The notes: generated from the letters alone by a model not told the origin. Positions 41,789 to 55,121 are shown, counted from the first letter of the stretch. The stretch is DNA of 64,000 nucleotides from Arthrinium phaeospermum (GCA_006503535.1 QYRS01000001.1:3782001-3846000), one strand, 5' to 3'. Program-made: numbers and translations.

Positions 41789-42276
41789 CGTGATTATGTG
41801 AAGGATCGTGGTTGCGTCTCAAAGGTGTTGATGGCGGGTTGGTTAGATTCGATTCGATGAGAGCTTCATTCACTTGCGGCCGTTGTTTAAGCTCCAACCA
41901 AGAGTTGACGTCCACTGCTGCTGCTGCTGCTGCTGGTTGCTTGCTGCAGTTGCGTCTGTGCGGCAAGTTCCGCTTGGCCCCCAAACACGGCCAATCTGCA
42001 AGGCTAGGCATATCCGGTCCCCTGTAAAGTTAGTTGATTTTAGCGGCTTGCAGCGGGCAAGAAAGTCTAGAATTTTAGATGGGAGAGCGACTCTGAGAAA
42101 GCGGCAACTCGAGATATTCGCCAACGCCCAGAATACTTCAACAGTGTTCGCTTCGAGGCCATAAACATAAATTTCTTAAGTCCAAGTCAATATTTTGAAG
42201 CTATCTCTGCGTTAGGCAGCTTTCTTCTTTTCACCAAACTCGAAAGGAAACCGAACAACAACCATATCCAGCCAAA
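41789..42276. promoter_or_regulatory. Divergent spacer of BIG1 and RRP17 genes
   Basis: Carries both promoters and a (CTG)7 microsatellite at 41915-41935 (annotated separately). No gene lies inside; frames crossing it are repeat-derived (poly-Ala/Cys). Confidence 0.45.
41915..41935. repeat. (CTG)7 microsatellite
   Basis: Seven uninterrupted CTG units in the spacer between BIG1 and RRP17, flanked by CTG-like bases. Likely length-polymorphic. Confidence 0.8.
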
Positions 42277-43053
42277 ATGTTCGCGCGCCCGCGCCCAAAG
42301 AAGAATATCCTCCACGCACCGTCCAGGAAGCGGAAGAACGCCCACGCGATCGAGGAAATCAGCTACGACCCCGAGGCCCGCTCCGACTACCTGACCGGCT
42401 TCCACAAGCGCAAGCTACAGCGTCAAAAGATTGCGCAAGAGCAATTGGCGAAGCAAGCACGGCAGGAGAAGATTGATGCGAGAAGAGAGGTGAGCTACGG
42501 TTCCTTTTTGTCTTGATTCATGTCATGAGGGATACCGTAGGGGATCTCAGAATTAATGCTGACTGGCTGACGCCCTTGATAGCACCGCGAGAGCCGCAGG
42601 CAAGAAGTAGCGAACCATGTCAAGACCGTCCAGGAGCTCTTACGGACTGCAGACCGGGCAGGTGGCGTAGACTCAGACGAAGAAGAGGATGAGGCGAGCA
42701 AGCTTGGCGAGGAATGGGAGGGTTTGCCTGACGCCCCGGTCGCCTTCGAGGCGGAAAAAGTAGACCACGAAGAGGAGTTCATCGACGAGGACAAGTACAC
42801 GTCTGTAACAGTGGAATCGGTCGGTGTCTCGAGAGACGGGCTATACAGGCCGGAAGAGGAGCAGGCGGCATTGGAGGAGGAAGAGCGCAAAGCCAATGAG
42901 TCAAGGCGGGCAGCCCAGGGCAAGGTGGAAAAGGTCAGAAAAGCGAAGAAGCCCAAGTTCAAGTATGAGACCAAAGCAGATCGGATGCTTGCTGGTCGGA
43001 AACAGTCGGCGAAAAAGCGGTCGTTCGCGAATAAGAGGCGAGAAGGGGAGTAA
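42277..43053 (+). CDS. RRP17/Nop12-family rRNA-processing protein, 227 aa
   Basis: Exons 42277-42489 and 42583-43053 (93-nt intron, GTGAGC...TAG, phase 0). The start MFARPRPKKNILHAP is followed by a basic coiled coil with SDYLTGFHKRKLQRQKIA, the family signature, then HRESRRQEVANHV. The middle is very acidic and the C-terminus very basic (KKPKFKYETKADRMLAGRKQ). This is the architecture of Rrp17 (Nop12/NOL12 family, PF09805), a nucleolar protein acting in 5'-end processing of 60S pre-rRNA. Length is normal. Confidence 0.85.
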
Positions 43054-43443
43054 TAGTCGACCATTTCACATTCAAGCATTAGGGACCATGGGTCGTTAAG
43101 GGGGTCATTGTGTGTTTGTCTTGGTATAAAGTGATCCTGTGATCAGTCCTGAAATGCGGTAGCCTCTCGGCGATTACATTCTCCTCTAGAACAAAAGACA
43201 GAACCCCGTGTCGAGCCGCTGAACCAACGGCCTTGCGAAGAAACCATCGTAGGCCAGCGACGAAATAATGCAGTGTTTGCTCGGGGTAGTAGACGAAATC
43301 CTCCCACGCCCGTGTATCCTCCAACATCAACAACAACACGCATTTACCCCTTTCTCCTCTCGCAATGCTCCCATACAACCAGCCGGAACCTTGACTCGAC
43401 CAAGAACTCGTCGGATCCGAATCATGACGGGGGGCGCCGGGGC
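43054..43443. other. Intergenic between convergent RRP17 and tropomyosin genes
   Basis: 3' flanks only (390 bp); no additional feature supported. Confidence 0.4.
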
Positions 43444-44214
43444 TTAGATGTTGGCGACCTCGTTCTGCAAGTCCTCGAACTCCTTGTTCAGCTTGGTGTG
43501 CTTCTGGGCCATCTCCTCGTACTTGGCCTCCCACTGGTCTCGCTCCTGCTCGAGAGCCTGCACCTTGCGTTCAAAGTGGCCGGCTTTTACGTCAGTCTGG
43601 CGGAGCCTATTTCGAAAGCTCCATTAGTCACCGTTTTCCAAAGCAGGATTAGGGGGTATTGGCTAGGCCAACTTACTTCTCGTTTGCCTCACGAAGGGTC
43701 TTATCTGCTTCCTCGGCCTCCTCCTCAAGCAACTGCAGTCTGCGCTGCAGGGTTTCGTTCTGCGTACCATGTGTCTGGCCCTCGTCGGCGGACTTCTTGA
43801 GGTCCTTGACCGAGGTGTCGAGCTTCTCGACCTCGGACTCGAGGAGACCGTTCTTGTGCGAGAGGGAGGTGATCTCCTGCTCCTTGGCCAGGTTCTCCTG
43901 CTCGAGAGCCTTGATCTTGGTCTGGAGCTCCTCGACCTTCTGGGCGGCCTCGTCGGCCTCCAGGCGGAGCGAGTTCATTTTCTATCAAGCCATTACAGTT
44001 AGTCATGAACCCAGCATATTGCATGCAAATGCTGTAGGGATGAGCGAGTCGCTGGATCGGGTGCGCGCGTCGTCGTCCAAGGAGCTGTGCAGGCTGCAAC
44101 CTGGCGGCCTGCGCATTGGCTTCTGACGACGATGGCGATGGTGGGGTAAAATGGGGAACAGTCGTGAAAGGGAGAGGTGTCTGGGTAGCTGCTAACCTCC
44201 TTGATGCGATCCAT
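43444..44214 (-). CDS. Tropomyosin, 161 aa
   Basis: Three exons on the minus strand: 44214-44197 (six codons, MDRIKE), 43981-43677 and 43606-43444. The product is one continuous coiled coil with seven-residue periodicity: KMNSLRLEADEAAQKVEEL, KALEQENLAKEQEITSL, LLESEVEKLD and a C-terminus LNKEFEDLQNEVANI. 161 residues is the standard length of fungal tropomyosins (S. pombe Cdc8, yeast Tpm2). It binds along actin cables and the contractile ring. The first intron is 215 nt long. The MDRIKE start is typical of the filamentous-fungal form. Confidence 0.92.
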
Positions 44215-45493
44215 GATGGCGGTTGTTGTTTAGTCGTGGTTTCGGGGAATAGAAGCGAGGCTCGAATGCTGCAAGTCAAAAAAGGATGACAGGAATGAAA
44301 GAAGAGTTTGGGGATGAAGTTGTTGAATGCTTAGTAGGTTGGTTGTGGGGAGAGAAGGGGAGAAGCGGTCGATTAATCAATGGCTTGATTGACACTGTCT
44401 GCTCTGCTGAAAGAAAGGGAGGAGGAGCTGGCAGGGTCGTGCCTATTCCCTTGTTAGCCTGCAACCAACACCCTTACCACCCTTAGCCAGGTGCCTGGAA
44501 GGTCCGGTTTGGTTTGGCCGGGTCGGGTCAATCTCTCAGGTCTCCAGAGGTCTGCTTGGGTCTGGTGCATGCCTGTGTGTTGGCGTGGTGCCCGCTGCGT
44601 GGGACAGAAGAAGTACGTGGTACGCTATGGAACTTACTCTACTCTGCCGGAAATGATGCCAGTACCTGGATAATTAAGCCAGACATGCACCTGGAACTGG
44701 AGCATAACACGATACGGCGAGCTGCTGGGCGCTACAACACCGAATATGCCCATAAATATGAAGATGATGGGAAATTAATGCAATTATTACGGCCTACACA
44801 CTTACATACATGTACCCATGGAATCATCATGTCCATTGATCATCTTGTTGGTCTGGAACAGTACGAGCGCCTAGAGTATGTCGACTTCAACCTGGCCTGT
44901 TGGTAGTTTCCTCCTCCCCCTACCTAGTAGGTTGGCCCCTCCTCAAGAGCTGCAATCAATAGAGCAGGCGAACCCCTAAAAAAAGGAGGGGTGTTGCTGC
45001 TGTTTGATTCGCCGAAAACAGCTGGCTGGAGAAAACAGGTACAAGGGTACTCGTAAAACCACTAGTGCACATTTGCTTCCAAAATGTCTTGACCTAGCCG
45101 AAAAGAGACGCACTGTCGGCATTCCGTGCATATCGTTGCCGTGTTAACGACGTCCAAATATTCCGCGTCCCGATGCTCCCAATCTTCACGAGCTCCGGCA
45201 ATTAAACATCCTGTTGCTTGTACCAGACACGAGAACCCGAGAACCACCTGCGCGACCTAAGCTTATCAAAGTCGCCCACGGTAACGCGATTATTTTCTAT
45301 CGATTGCCACCGTCGACCATCAACAAACCCACTCGCCTCAGGTCGCTGGATATTCACCTATCATAATGCTGATGTGACCTACCTTGCACCACTCTGAGGG
45401 AATCGAAATTAATTTTTCGCGGCAAACCGAGCTTTTTGATCTTATTATACCTGAGCTAGTTGCGGTAAAATTGCGTGCAGGTCGATTACGAAC
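44215..45493. promoter_or_regulatory. Divergent spacer of tropomyosin and D-box protein genes
   Basis: 1.28 kb with no supported gene. It contains GGT/GGGTC-rich stretches near 44505-44530 and an A-run near 44980. Promoters of both genes must lie at its ends. Confidence 0.4.
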
Positions 45494-46973
45494 ATGTTGG
45501 TTGCACGCGATCAAGAGAATCTGGTGGCTCACCACCACAATGGAGCAGCACTCAAGCAGCAGCAGGCCAACCGACCTGCTGGGTCCCGTTACCCCAAGAC
45601 ACCGGTCAAGATCCCGCTGAACGACGAGAACGCGAGCCATGTTCTCGGGGGTGCTAAGAGCGTCTTGGGAAATGGCAACCGTACGAAGGGCAACGAGAAT
45701 GTTATGGGGACTTCCAAAGGCCTCAAGGGAATGGATAAATCGAATTTCGTCACGCCTTGTGGTACGTCATCATCAACCCCATCCCCAACCCACCCTCTGG
45801 CCATTCTGGAAACTAATTCGCGTTGATATAGAACCGCGTGTTCGCCCTGCTCTCGGGAACAAGACCACGAATGCAAAGGCCAAAGGGGCTCCCCCCACGA
45901 ATGTCAAGAGCGTCATTCAGGATCTAGAGAAGTCGCAGATCAAGGCCCCAGGTACCATTCGACCTAAGCAGAAGCAGCCGCAGGCTGAGATCCAGAAGCT
46001 TCAAGTGCACGCAGAAGTGGAAGACAACTTGAGCGATGAGGAGCCCGAATACTGCCCCCCGAAGCCCAAGGACCTGCCGTATGAGTCGGATGTTTTCCCG
46101 GATGGTGGACTGACCTTCGAGGCTCTGAAGCCCGAGAACCTGTTCAAGGGCCACTACCAGTACTACTACAACCCCGTCGACAATGAAGGCAAGTCGAAGG
46201 CAGACAAGGAATTGGAGGAGAGAAACCGCAAAGCCCTAGAGGAGGGTGAGCGAAAGATTCTGGAGTCCATGCAAGATATGGAGTGGTCCGTCAAAGATGT
46301 CCCAGAGAGCAAGGATCCTCTCAAGAAGAAGCAGGTCGCTTCAGATTCGGCATCCAGCAAGCCCAGGCCAGGAAGCCAGGCCTCGGTGGTCCGCAGGCCG
46401 CTGTCGTCGCTTGCCTCCAAGAATGCTGCCAGAGCCCTTTCCATGGATGAAACGACCAAGTCAATGCAGCGCAAGGCGAGCCGCGTACTCCCTGCAGTTG
46501 CTCCCAAGAAGACGACGGGCTCGTTCATCCCTCCTTTGCGAACGGCCAGGCATCCTCTCGTAAGTCGGCCTACGGTGGCCAAAAAGACATCTATGGAGAT
46601 TCGACACATTGAAGCAAACTCACGCACCACGATTGGCTACAACAAGGGCCGGGCAACTGCATCGGTGCTTGCTCAGCAAACAACAAAGAGACCTGTGACC
46701 AAGCCACCGGTGCCCCAGTTCAAGCCCAAGGCGCCCGGGTTTGTTCGTTCGGAAACAGTCACTTCCAACGACTCGGATAAGACCATTACCCCAACCCGGT
46801 TTGCCCGTAGCAAGGAAGCCTTGGATGCGGCCGAGGACGAGCAGTGGAAGGAACGTGTTCCTTTCTTGTCCATCTTCAGCCCAGAGGATGAGGATGAGCT
46901 CGACGGAGTCGGTGGCGGACTTCCCGGGGCACTGGAAGACGATGATGAGTTCGAGATGCAGCTGCCTATGTAA
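45494..46973 (+). CDS. Disordered fungal protein with APC/C destruction box, 469 aa
   Basis: Exons 45494-45761 and 45832-46973 (70-nt intron, GTACGT...TAG). The N-terminal 130 residues contain PKTPVKIPLNDENA, KGNENVMG (KEN-like) and, right after the intron, RPALGNKTTN, an excellent match to the cyclin-type destruction box RxALGxxxxN. Next come a Pro/Glu-rich region, PYESDVFPDGGLTFEAL, an acidic helix (ELEERNRKALEEGERK) and a long basic Ser/Thr/Lys-rich tail with several TP and SP sites, ending acidic. No enzyme domain is seen. The make-up suggests a cell-cycle-regulated protein degraded by APC/C; securin-like or spindle-associated roles are possible but unproved. Confidence 0.7.
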
Positions 46974-47537
46974 AAGGAGAGGCGAAGACTGCATTTGAAC
47001 GAGTGTACGAGGCGTTATGACTGTATTCATCTAAACCGGAAATTGGCGTTCATTGTTGGGTCATTACATGCACGACTGACAGTATCATCTGTCGCTTCCA
47101 CACGACTACACACGAGAAGACAGCCTCATCGGATTGGGGGGACAAGGCAAACACGCCATATGAGAGGAGTGGTCTATATGGATCGGAATTCCGTCTAGCC
47201 ACTGCCGAAAACGGTATTTCATTATGTATTTATAAACTGTCAGGTTACATCGAATTGAAGTTTGGCCTACTGTTGTACTTGTTGCTGTGGCTTCTGCTAG
47301 GTAAAGTTACCGTATACTGGAAGCTCCACTTTCGAGACTCATGCCGTCACCGTGACTTCAACATCCCTTTTCAAAACATGCCCGTAGCGTAATAGGCATT
47401 CCTTTGCAAATATATATAATAGTTATTACTACAAGCTCGTGAGACTGTGGGAATACCAACCTCATACGCTATAATCGGAATAATCCCCAACACACCACCT
47501 CATCTCTTCAAGTAACCTCACTTGAGGACTACATACG
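46974..47537. other. Spacer, 3' of D-box gene and 5' of small mitochondrial-type gene
   Basis: No gene or repeat supported; AT-rich near 47390-47430. Confidence 0.4.
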
Positions 47538-47967
47538 ATGTCCTTTACTGCAACAGCTACCCGTTCCGGTGTCCGCGCCATACGGAGCCGTGCTGGTGTT
47601 GCGCAGCGCCCAGTGCCTGCTTTCCGGAGATATTACGCGGATAAGGAGGATCACGGGTCTAAACCTATCGATACCGTACCGAAAGCCGCGATGAAGAGAA
47701 GAGGTGGGCCGAGTGGCATGACCAACATGTGAGTTTGAAATGTGTTATGGACTCATGACTTTCAGTCAGGAGGCGAGGTCTATTCAGTATTTACTGGCGT
47801 TGTTGTCCCGGTTTCCATCAGTAGGAGGTGGTGAGCTTGAACTGATCAACGTTTATAGGAGCATGGTTCTCGGCGGTGGTGCCATGGCGGCCCTCGTGGG
47901 GTGGGCTATGTGGATGATGGTCGGGTCGCCGCCGTCTCAGTCGGCGTCGACGAATTCGCGGAAATGA
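47538..47967 (+). CDS. Small mitochondrial-type single-pass membrane protein, 99 aa
   Basis: Exons 47538-47728 and 47859-47967 (130-nt intron, GTGAGT...TAG, phase 2). The N-terminus is Arg/Ser/Ala-rich with few acids (SGVRAIRSRAGVAQRP, FRRYYADKED), a mitochondrial presequence with a likely cleavage before YYADK. A short linker leads to one hydrophobic helix (MVLGGGAMAALVGWAMWMMVG) and a Ser-rich tail. Fungi have many such small inner-membrane proteins. I cannot assign it to a complex. The good start context and clean intron support a real gene. Confidence 0.65.
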
Positions 47968-49697
47968 TGTAGGAAAGAAATGTAATCAATGTCTGCCGGG
48001 CCGACGAAAACCGCAAATGACGGGAAACGGAAGCAAGCGGGGACGGGAGGGAGGGAGTGAAGGTGGGAATGTTTCGGCGTAGCTGGAATCTTGTCGGTAA
48101 GATTTGATTCACACCTCATCATAGGGTCGCGATGGTGGTCAGTTTAAGTGTTGAGATTGATTGGATTATTGAGATGTGCGTCGTTTTATGTATTTTATTT
48201 CCATTATAGCACACGCATCTGATGGTTAAGATAACTAAGTAATCTGCATTACTCGCAATATGTAATGTTGTCGATTATATTGGATACGTCCATACTATTC
48301 TAGCGAAATGTATTTACGTTCAATGGCTGATATAACTGTTCGTAGCATCAAGTGAGGGAATGTTGATGGTTCTGTTGCTCAACTGTCTATAAACAGATGA
48401 GGCTATAGAGAGAGTACCTCGTACATGAAATAACCTGATCCCATCCATTCCATATGGGGGTGCTGAGCACCGCAGTCCAGAGCATGATGCATTGATGATA
48501 CGTCAGCCAGTCAATCAAACGTTCTTACGTTGGCAGCCGTCCACGGGGTAAGTATATGAAATGATTTAGTCGGAAGAAAACCCCTGTGGATGAATGCAGT
48601 GATTGTCCATATGTAATCCGTCCATGTAGTTGGGTAGGCTTACCACGAAAATTCTTTTCTTCAATGCGTCGCAATATGGACTGTTGGCTGCAAACAGAAT
48701 CCTTCCGCTTTGTTGTCCAATACTCGGCCGGCCATTGAGAGGTCAGATGTTGAATGCAGGGTTCTAAATGGATGACACGACTGAGCGAGCGATGCATCTC
48801 GGCATTGGGCATTGTAGGCCTCAGCTTATGACGCGACCATGCAGATTAATATTATTCCTCCCCCTATTTTTGTCGTCTCGAATGGATATCTGGACAATCC
48901 CGTCGAATCAGATCGCTGAGAAGCCAATCCCGATTGTGGCAGAACTGCATACCTGGAGGTTGCTCAGTCAATCCAAAGTTAGATGTGTGGCTGGGGGAAG
49001 CAGGGGCGCATTGGCCAAGTTCGCGTTGCTTCTTTCATGTGCCTTTTGAACTGGCACGCTTGTACCACTGCCACGCATTTTAGGTGGCAGCAGTACCTGT
49101 TTCTGACACCGGTCAGCACTCAATAAGGTGCCAGTGTCAGTGTCTGGGATCTCCAGCGAATCCACTGGCCCAGATTAATTTGGCTTTCGGCTCCATCACC
49201 GTTCTTTGAGAGGATCAATGTGCCAATTCAATCTTCGATCTTCGACCTCCGACCTCTTTGAAGTCTGAATCTCCCCCCCCAAGAATCCCCTTGGGACACC
49301 CTGGAACTGGACAATTCGACCGGGGCTTTCGTGAGCTTTCCTCCTTGCGACAACCATTTACCACTTATCTTTTCTTTATTCGGCTTGTGTTGCGGTCTGG
49401 GGCCAGCTGTATCACTCCCGTCGCCTTGGTTTTTGGGGGGCTCCACACGTCACCTTTGCATCTCATTTCTGTCGCGTGGACGGACCGTAGAAGACAATCT
49501 CGCGTCTTCTCATACCTCTTTTCCCACCGCCTCCCCCACGACCAACCCAGAAAAAAATTCAATCGCGATCTCTCTTCCAGCTTACGTTCTCGATGAAGGG
49601 CGTCGTCTAGCCTTCCTCCCTCTGTGAGTGATGATGACGGTTGGTGGATTGAGGCAGTAGAGAAACACAGTCATCGCAATTCGCGAACCAGAAGAAT
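47968..49697. other. Intergenic and probable long 5' leader of SET1
   Basis: 1.73 kb without a supported gene. The last 450 bases are CT-rich and contain no convincing frame, as in long leaders of fungal chromatin genes. AT-rich stretches lie around 48130-48300. Confidence 0.4.
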
Positions 49698-52600
49698 ATG
49701 GCTCCAAGCGCATCCGGCGCGGGTTTCGCCCAGTTTTTCCCTGCCGCCCCTCGCGCTGCCAGAGAAAAAGCCACTGAACGGGAGCGAGCAAAGTCCAGAG
49801 CGTCTTCAGATGCCGCCGACCGCGATCCAAGAATGTCTTCTGCGATATCCTCTGCATACGGTCCACGCGATGGCCATGCCAAGTCCGACCTGCCCATTTC
49901 TGATGCCGCGCACCCACTCAATTCGACTGATGACACCGAGTCAACACAAGGAGATATCCTCAACGGCGTTGGCTCCGCCAGCTCTCATACCAGCACCACC
50001 TCTTCAGTCTTCAGCGCCAACAACCAATCAGCCTCGCTGAACAACTTCTCTTCGCGTGCTTCCAACAGCAATCTCACCCCACTCACCAATGCAGGCTCTT
50101 CCCCATCCTCTTCACATATCCCGCCCGCCAACCAGGCCAGCCTGCAACGCAATAAACAGCAAAACACGCCTGGCGCTTCTCAACTCTCAGAAGTCACCAG
50201 AACCCAAGATGGCACGAGCGCCTCTCATACTACGACGTCCACATCGTCATCGTCGGCGCACCGACATGGCATCGTTGAGCGTATCCCGGCCCGCGACCCG
50301 GCCCGCCAGATCAAGGGAACCAAGCGCACCTACGATCCGTTGACCGATAAAAACTTGTCTTCGACCGACAGGAAATCCAAGAAGCCCGTTTACGCAGATA
50401 TCGGTTCGGTATGTAAACCACACCACATATATATACATGTCTATAAGTGTCTGGAGGGGGAGCGTCATCTGACTTGTGTGAAATGAAATAAAAATGAGAA
50501 TTCTGGCTAATGCGAATTGTGCTGAATAGGAAGATGACGCTCCCCCGGCAGACCCCAGAGTCGGCAAAGGCAGTTGGCTCGACTATATCAATGTCGACTT
50601 CCACCTGGCCAAGGCTAGACTGCGCCAAACTCCGTACAACTTGAAGACGTATCCGTATGACCCTGCCACATCGATCGGGCCCGGCCCCCCAACGCAAATC
50701 GTAGTCAGTGGCTTCGACCCCTTGGTCGCCTTTTCCAAGATCGCCCAAGGCTTCAGCACCTATGGTGAGATAGCCGAAAGTAGCAACAAGATGCATCCAG
50801 AGACAGGTGCCTATCTCGGCTTTGCCACATTCCGCTACCGAGATTGCAAAGCCGGACGACGACCATTACCCATCACCGCTGTCGACGCCGCCAGAAAAGC
50901 CGTGAAAACCATGAATGGGCGTAGGATTGAGTCGAACCAAATCAAAGTCGATTTCGATCGCGACGGCAAGAAGAGCCGTCTTATGCTCGAGAATGTCCTG
51001 AAAAAGGGTAGGGAGGAGGAACAGCAACGCTCTGCTGCGATCCGCTCTCAGCGTGGTACTCCCGTTCCGCAATCTGCTGCGCCGACGGCTCGACTAAAGG
51101 GTGCCGTCGACGGACTTGCGCGACCTCCACCAACGGCACCCAGGGGCCCGGCTGCCTTTCGACAGACGGGTGTGTCGACACCTGAGCCACATTCCTCCTT
51201 CGCGATGCCCGACAAGCCCAAGTCGTCCTTGATAGAGCTGCAACCAATATCCGAGAAGCTGCGGACTGAGCCCTACGTCTTCGTTTCTGGGGTTAATGTG
51301 CCAGTGATGGCTGCTACAATCGCACATATGAAGAAACGTCTCAAGTCTTATCTACTCGAGGACATCCGCGCTGACCGGAATGGATATTACATTGTGTTCT
51401 CCGACAATACGCGCGGACGGGAGGAAGCATATAGGTGTTACAGGTCCGCAAACGGAAGCGCCTTCTTCAACTATACAATGGTCATGACCCTAGTCAACGG
51501 CACAGCCCCGGCGGCTAGTGGGCACACCCATACAGCCGGTCATACGCGCCAAAGAAGCGAACCCGAGCGAAAGCCTGCACCCGAACCCCAACCCCGAATC
51601 CGATCCGAGCGAGACATACGGCGCCGAGATGAGGAGGCCGTTGCGAAAGAAGTGAAAGAACAACGAGCAAAGGACTTCGATCCTGTACATGAAGCTGTCG
51701 AGATCGTGCGCCGCGAGTTGAGGGAGCAACTGATCAGGCACATGCGTACCAAGGTCGCCGCGCCGACACTGAACACATTCTTGGATCCTGCCAACCACGC
51801 TGCTAAGCGTCGCAAGCTCAATCTCCAGGATCCCGTTGAATTTATGGGCCCATCCTTTACGGTAGTCGACGAAGACGAGCCCACCCCCGTAAGCACGCCC
51901 AACTCTCGAGCAGATCCCATAGAAAGGCGAACTGCACGATTGGACGTTACCGCCCTTCCTCGCATTCGGAAGTCCAAGGCCGCGGCACGACGGAACGATG
52001 GTTTCGCCGATCCATTCGGTCGCAAACGAGCTGCCCCGGTACGGAATGCCTTCCGCGGCCTACACCATCGTCTTGCGCCGGATAGCGACGATGAAGCGTC
52101 CGAAAATGAGGCGGAGACTAGGGACTCTTTGGCTCGCGATACAGAGGAACCTGAGTCGCGCCCTCGCAGTCGCATGAGCACCGACGAAGATGGCTTCGAC
52201 GATTCGATGACAGAAGCCAGCTTCGCGCTTAACGACGGCCCTGTTCGGGCCAAGAAAAGGAAACTGGATCTACAGGTCGAAGCTGCCATTAAGCGGCAGA
52301 AGAAGACAGACGAGGAACTCTTCGGGGTCACTATCGGCACCCTCGAGACAGACTTCCCAGCCTCGGACGATGTCACTGATGTTATTATTCCCGACGCCGA
52401 CGCCTCGAGGGAGCAAACACCCAGCTCTACCCAACCGGCAACGGAAAAGGGTGCAAAGGGGAAGAAGAAGCCGGCTGCCGCCAAGGCCAAAAAGAAGACC
52501 AAGAAACAGCTTTTCGAGGAGCGCGAGGCTCTAAAGAAGCAACAACAGGCCGAAGCCTACGTGGAAGAAGCGCTAGAGCAGGCGGAGAAGGAAGAGACCG

Positions 52601-53747
52601 TGGAACCCGACGGTGTTCCTGAGAAGGTGGCCCTCAAGTCAGCTTTGAAGGAGGACAGCGAGCCTATTGTCAGAGATGAGCGTTTCTCTGATGCCATTGT
52701 TCCGGCGATGACGCTTCCCACCAAATTCAAGTTGGACATTGCGTCCGTGATGGAATTACCCATGGATCCAAAGGACGGGCCTGACCTGACCAAGCTGAGG
52801 AAGAAATTCCCTGTCAGCGACATTGGTGACCCGCGTCTCTGGATATGGAAACACAACCGAGTACGGGAACTCAACGCCCCCGCGCACAAACCGGAGGAAC
52901 CGCTAGTCATTGAAGGCTATTACGTGCCCAACTCGACTGGATGTGCCCGTACTGAAGGTGTCAAGAAGATTCTTAACTCTGAGAAGTCAAAGTATCTCCC
53001 GCATCACCTCAAGATCCAGAAACAAAGGGAGGAACGACAAGCACGCGCGGCAAGGAATGGCAAAGATCCGGTGGCTTCCGCTGCCGAAGCTGCCAGGCTT
53101 GCAGCGGAGAAGCTGTTGGCTAAGGGCAACTCTCGAGCGAATCGTGTGAACAACCGACGGTTCGTGGCCGATCTCAATGACCAGAAGCGGTCGCTGGGTC
53201 AAGACTCGGACGTTCTGCGATTCAACCAGCTTAAGAAGCGGAAGAAGCCAGTCAAGTTCGCCCGGTCTGCCATTCACAACTGGGGTCTTTATACTATGGA
53301 GAACATCAACAAGGACGATATGATTATCGAGTATGTTGGCGAGGAGGTCCGGCAACAGATTGCAGAGATTCGCGAGAATCGATACCTCAAGAGTGGAATC
53401 GGTAGCAGTTACCTCTTCCGTATCGACGACAACACCGTCATCGATGCGACCAAGAAGGGTGGCATCGCTCGATTCATCAACCACAGCTGCATGCCCAACT
53501 GTACGGCCAAGATTATCAAGGTGGAGGGAAGCAAGCGAATTGTCATCTATGCTCTACGGGACATCGCTCAGAGTAAGTCCAGACAATGCCCTGCATATGC
53601 ACCCAAACTTTGTCGTGAGAGTTTAACTAACATTGATTTGCAGACGAGGAGTTGACCTACGACTACAAGTTCGAGCGAGAAATTGGCAGTCTAGACCGTA
53701 TCCCTTGTCTTTGCGGTACTGCAGCTTGCAAGGGGTTCCTCAACTAA
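49698..53747 (+). CDS. SET1, histone H3 lysine 4 methyltransferase (COMPASS), 1285 aa
   Basis: Exons 49698-50408, 50530-53572 and 53644-53747 (introns 121 and 71 nt). Residues 1-230 are Ser/Thr-rich and disordered. An RRM lies at about 290-375 ([17 protein letters not shown]). A second RRM-like Set1 domain is at about 485-560 ([13 protein letters not shown]). Charged linkers follow; the N-SET region is near 1020-1140 (STGCARTEG). The SET domain covers about 1146-1268: [57 protein letters not shown] and the last part in exon 3, EELTYDYKF. The post-SET zinc motif is [13 protein letters not shown]. It mono- to trimethylates H3K4. Length agrees with Neurospora-type SET1. All catalytic motifs are intact. 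Confidence 0.96.
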
Positions 53748-55121
53748 GCCCGCCCTCCACCTTGACTTTCAACACCACTCTGGATCCCACTCAACTGTTC
53801 CTTCCTCCACCCTCCTCCCCCTTATCCAAGTGTCTACTGCGATGATTTTGCCTTCGGGGCAACGTCTTCCACGGACGTCAACATTTTGTTTTGCATGGAG
53901 TACGGGTCGCGCAAATTGTTTTCCAATTCTGGTATATATGCATACAGGGCTGGTTTTGCTTTAACACTATCCCGCCTGCCTTTGCCGCAAGAATTGCAAG
54001 TACAGGGGAAAACCAAAAGAAGTCTGTTTGTACACTACGTTTTCTTTACTTCACGGTTCTTGATCTTCTCGAGCTCTGAAATGTTTTGTATTTGCCGCCT
54101 CCTTGACAGGGGCAAAGCGTTGATGAAAGCAGCACAAAGAGGAATGGCGTTCAGGGAAGGGTACGCATGCAATGTCCTCGCAAGCCGTGGGGCACTCAGA
54201 AGGGCCGACTTCTGTCATTGCTGAAACTGAACAACTCGCACAGCTGGCGCCGATGCATGGGGCATGGGCGGGAACGTCAACGAAGTAGGACGCGATGGGA
54301 CCTGATAGACGAGCGATGGGAGGGCGCCTCGCACAAGAAACGGGGACGACTGGCATTCAACTCGATCAACACCGCCTGTGGTTTCTTTTCACGATGACCG
54401 TCCTCGGATCAGCCTAGGTTTCGGCAAAGAAATGAATTAGATAATACCCCATGACCCCAAAGGGTGAACTGGGACGAAAAGGAAGACAAGCCGGTGGGCC
54501 TACGCTTTGCATCGTGGAACAAAGTATCCGGATTTAATCAGAAACAACCCGGTTTGTCTCGTAGCGGATGGGAAAGGGGGAAGAGAGAGAGGGGGAAAGG
54601 AAGAGAAAAGGGGAGGAGGAAGAAGAGCTTCGGCAACACTCTTTGTACATAGCCAAAGTCCGAAGCGACATTCCATCCGATTTGGTCATGTGCCTCCGCC
54701 CCGAAGAGATGGGGACGAGAGAGCATACGCCTAGGATATAATATCACGATGTCTATACGCACATACACACACACAACCTGCCTAGTCAGTAGCGAATTAT
54801 CGGATATCTGACCCTTATCTTTTGAGAAGCCTTTTATTATCGTTACGTGACCATCGTATTAAAATAGACGACCGTTTAGCCAATGGGTTGAACCCCAGGG
54901 CCAGTTGCATTTTTTCGTCTTCTTCTTCTTCCCCCGGTATGCCCCCCAAAAACGCCTCTGCAATGCTTCTTCCATGCGTAAACGGCATTTTGAGGAAACT
55001 GACAAATCTTTTGGTTGGTCCCAAAAACAAAAACGCCCTTTTAACGCCTTGAACCCCGGTCCCTAAAATCGAATATGCGAATGACGATGGCTTTCTACTA
55101 CGAACGGGATGAAGAACAGAC
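53748..55121. other. Intergenic between convergent SET1 and FCF1 genes
   Basis: 1.37 kb of 3' flank. Short frames are Arg/Lys-rich by purine bias (for example around 54560-54640, a GA-rich stretch). No gene supported. Confidence 0.4.
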
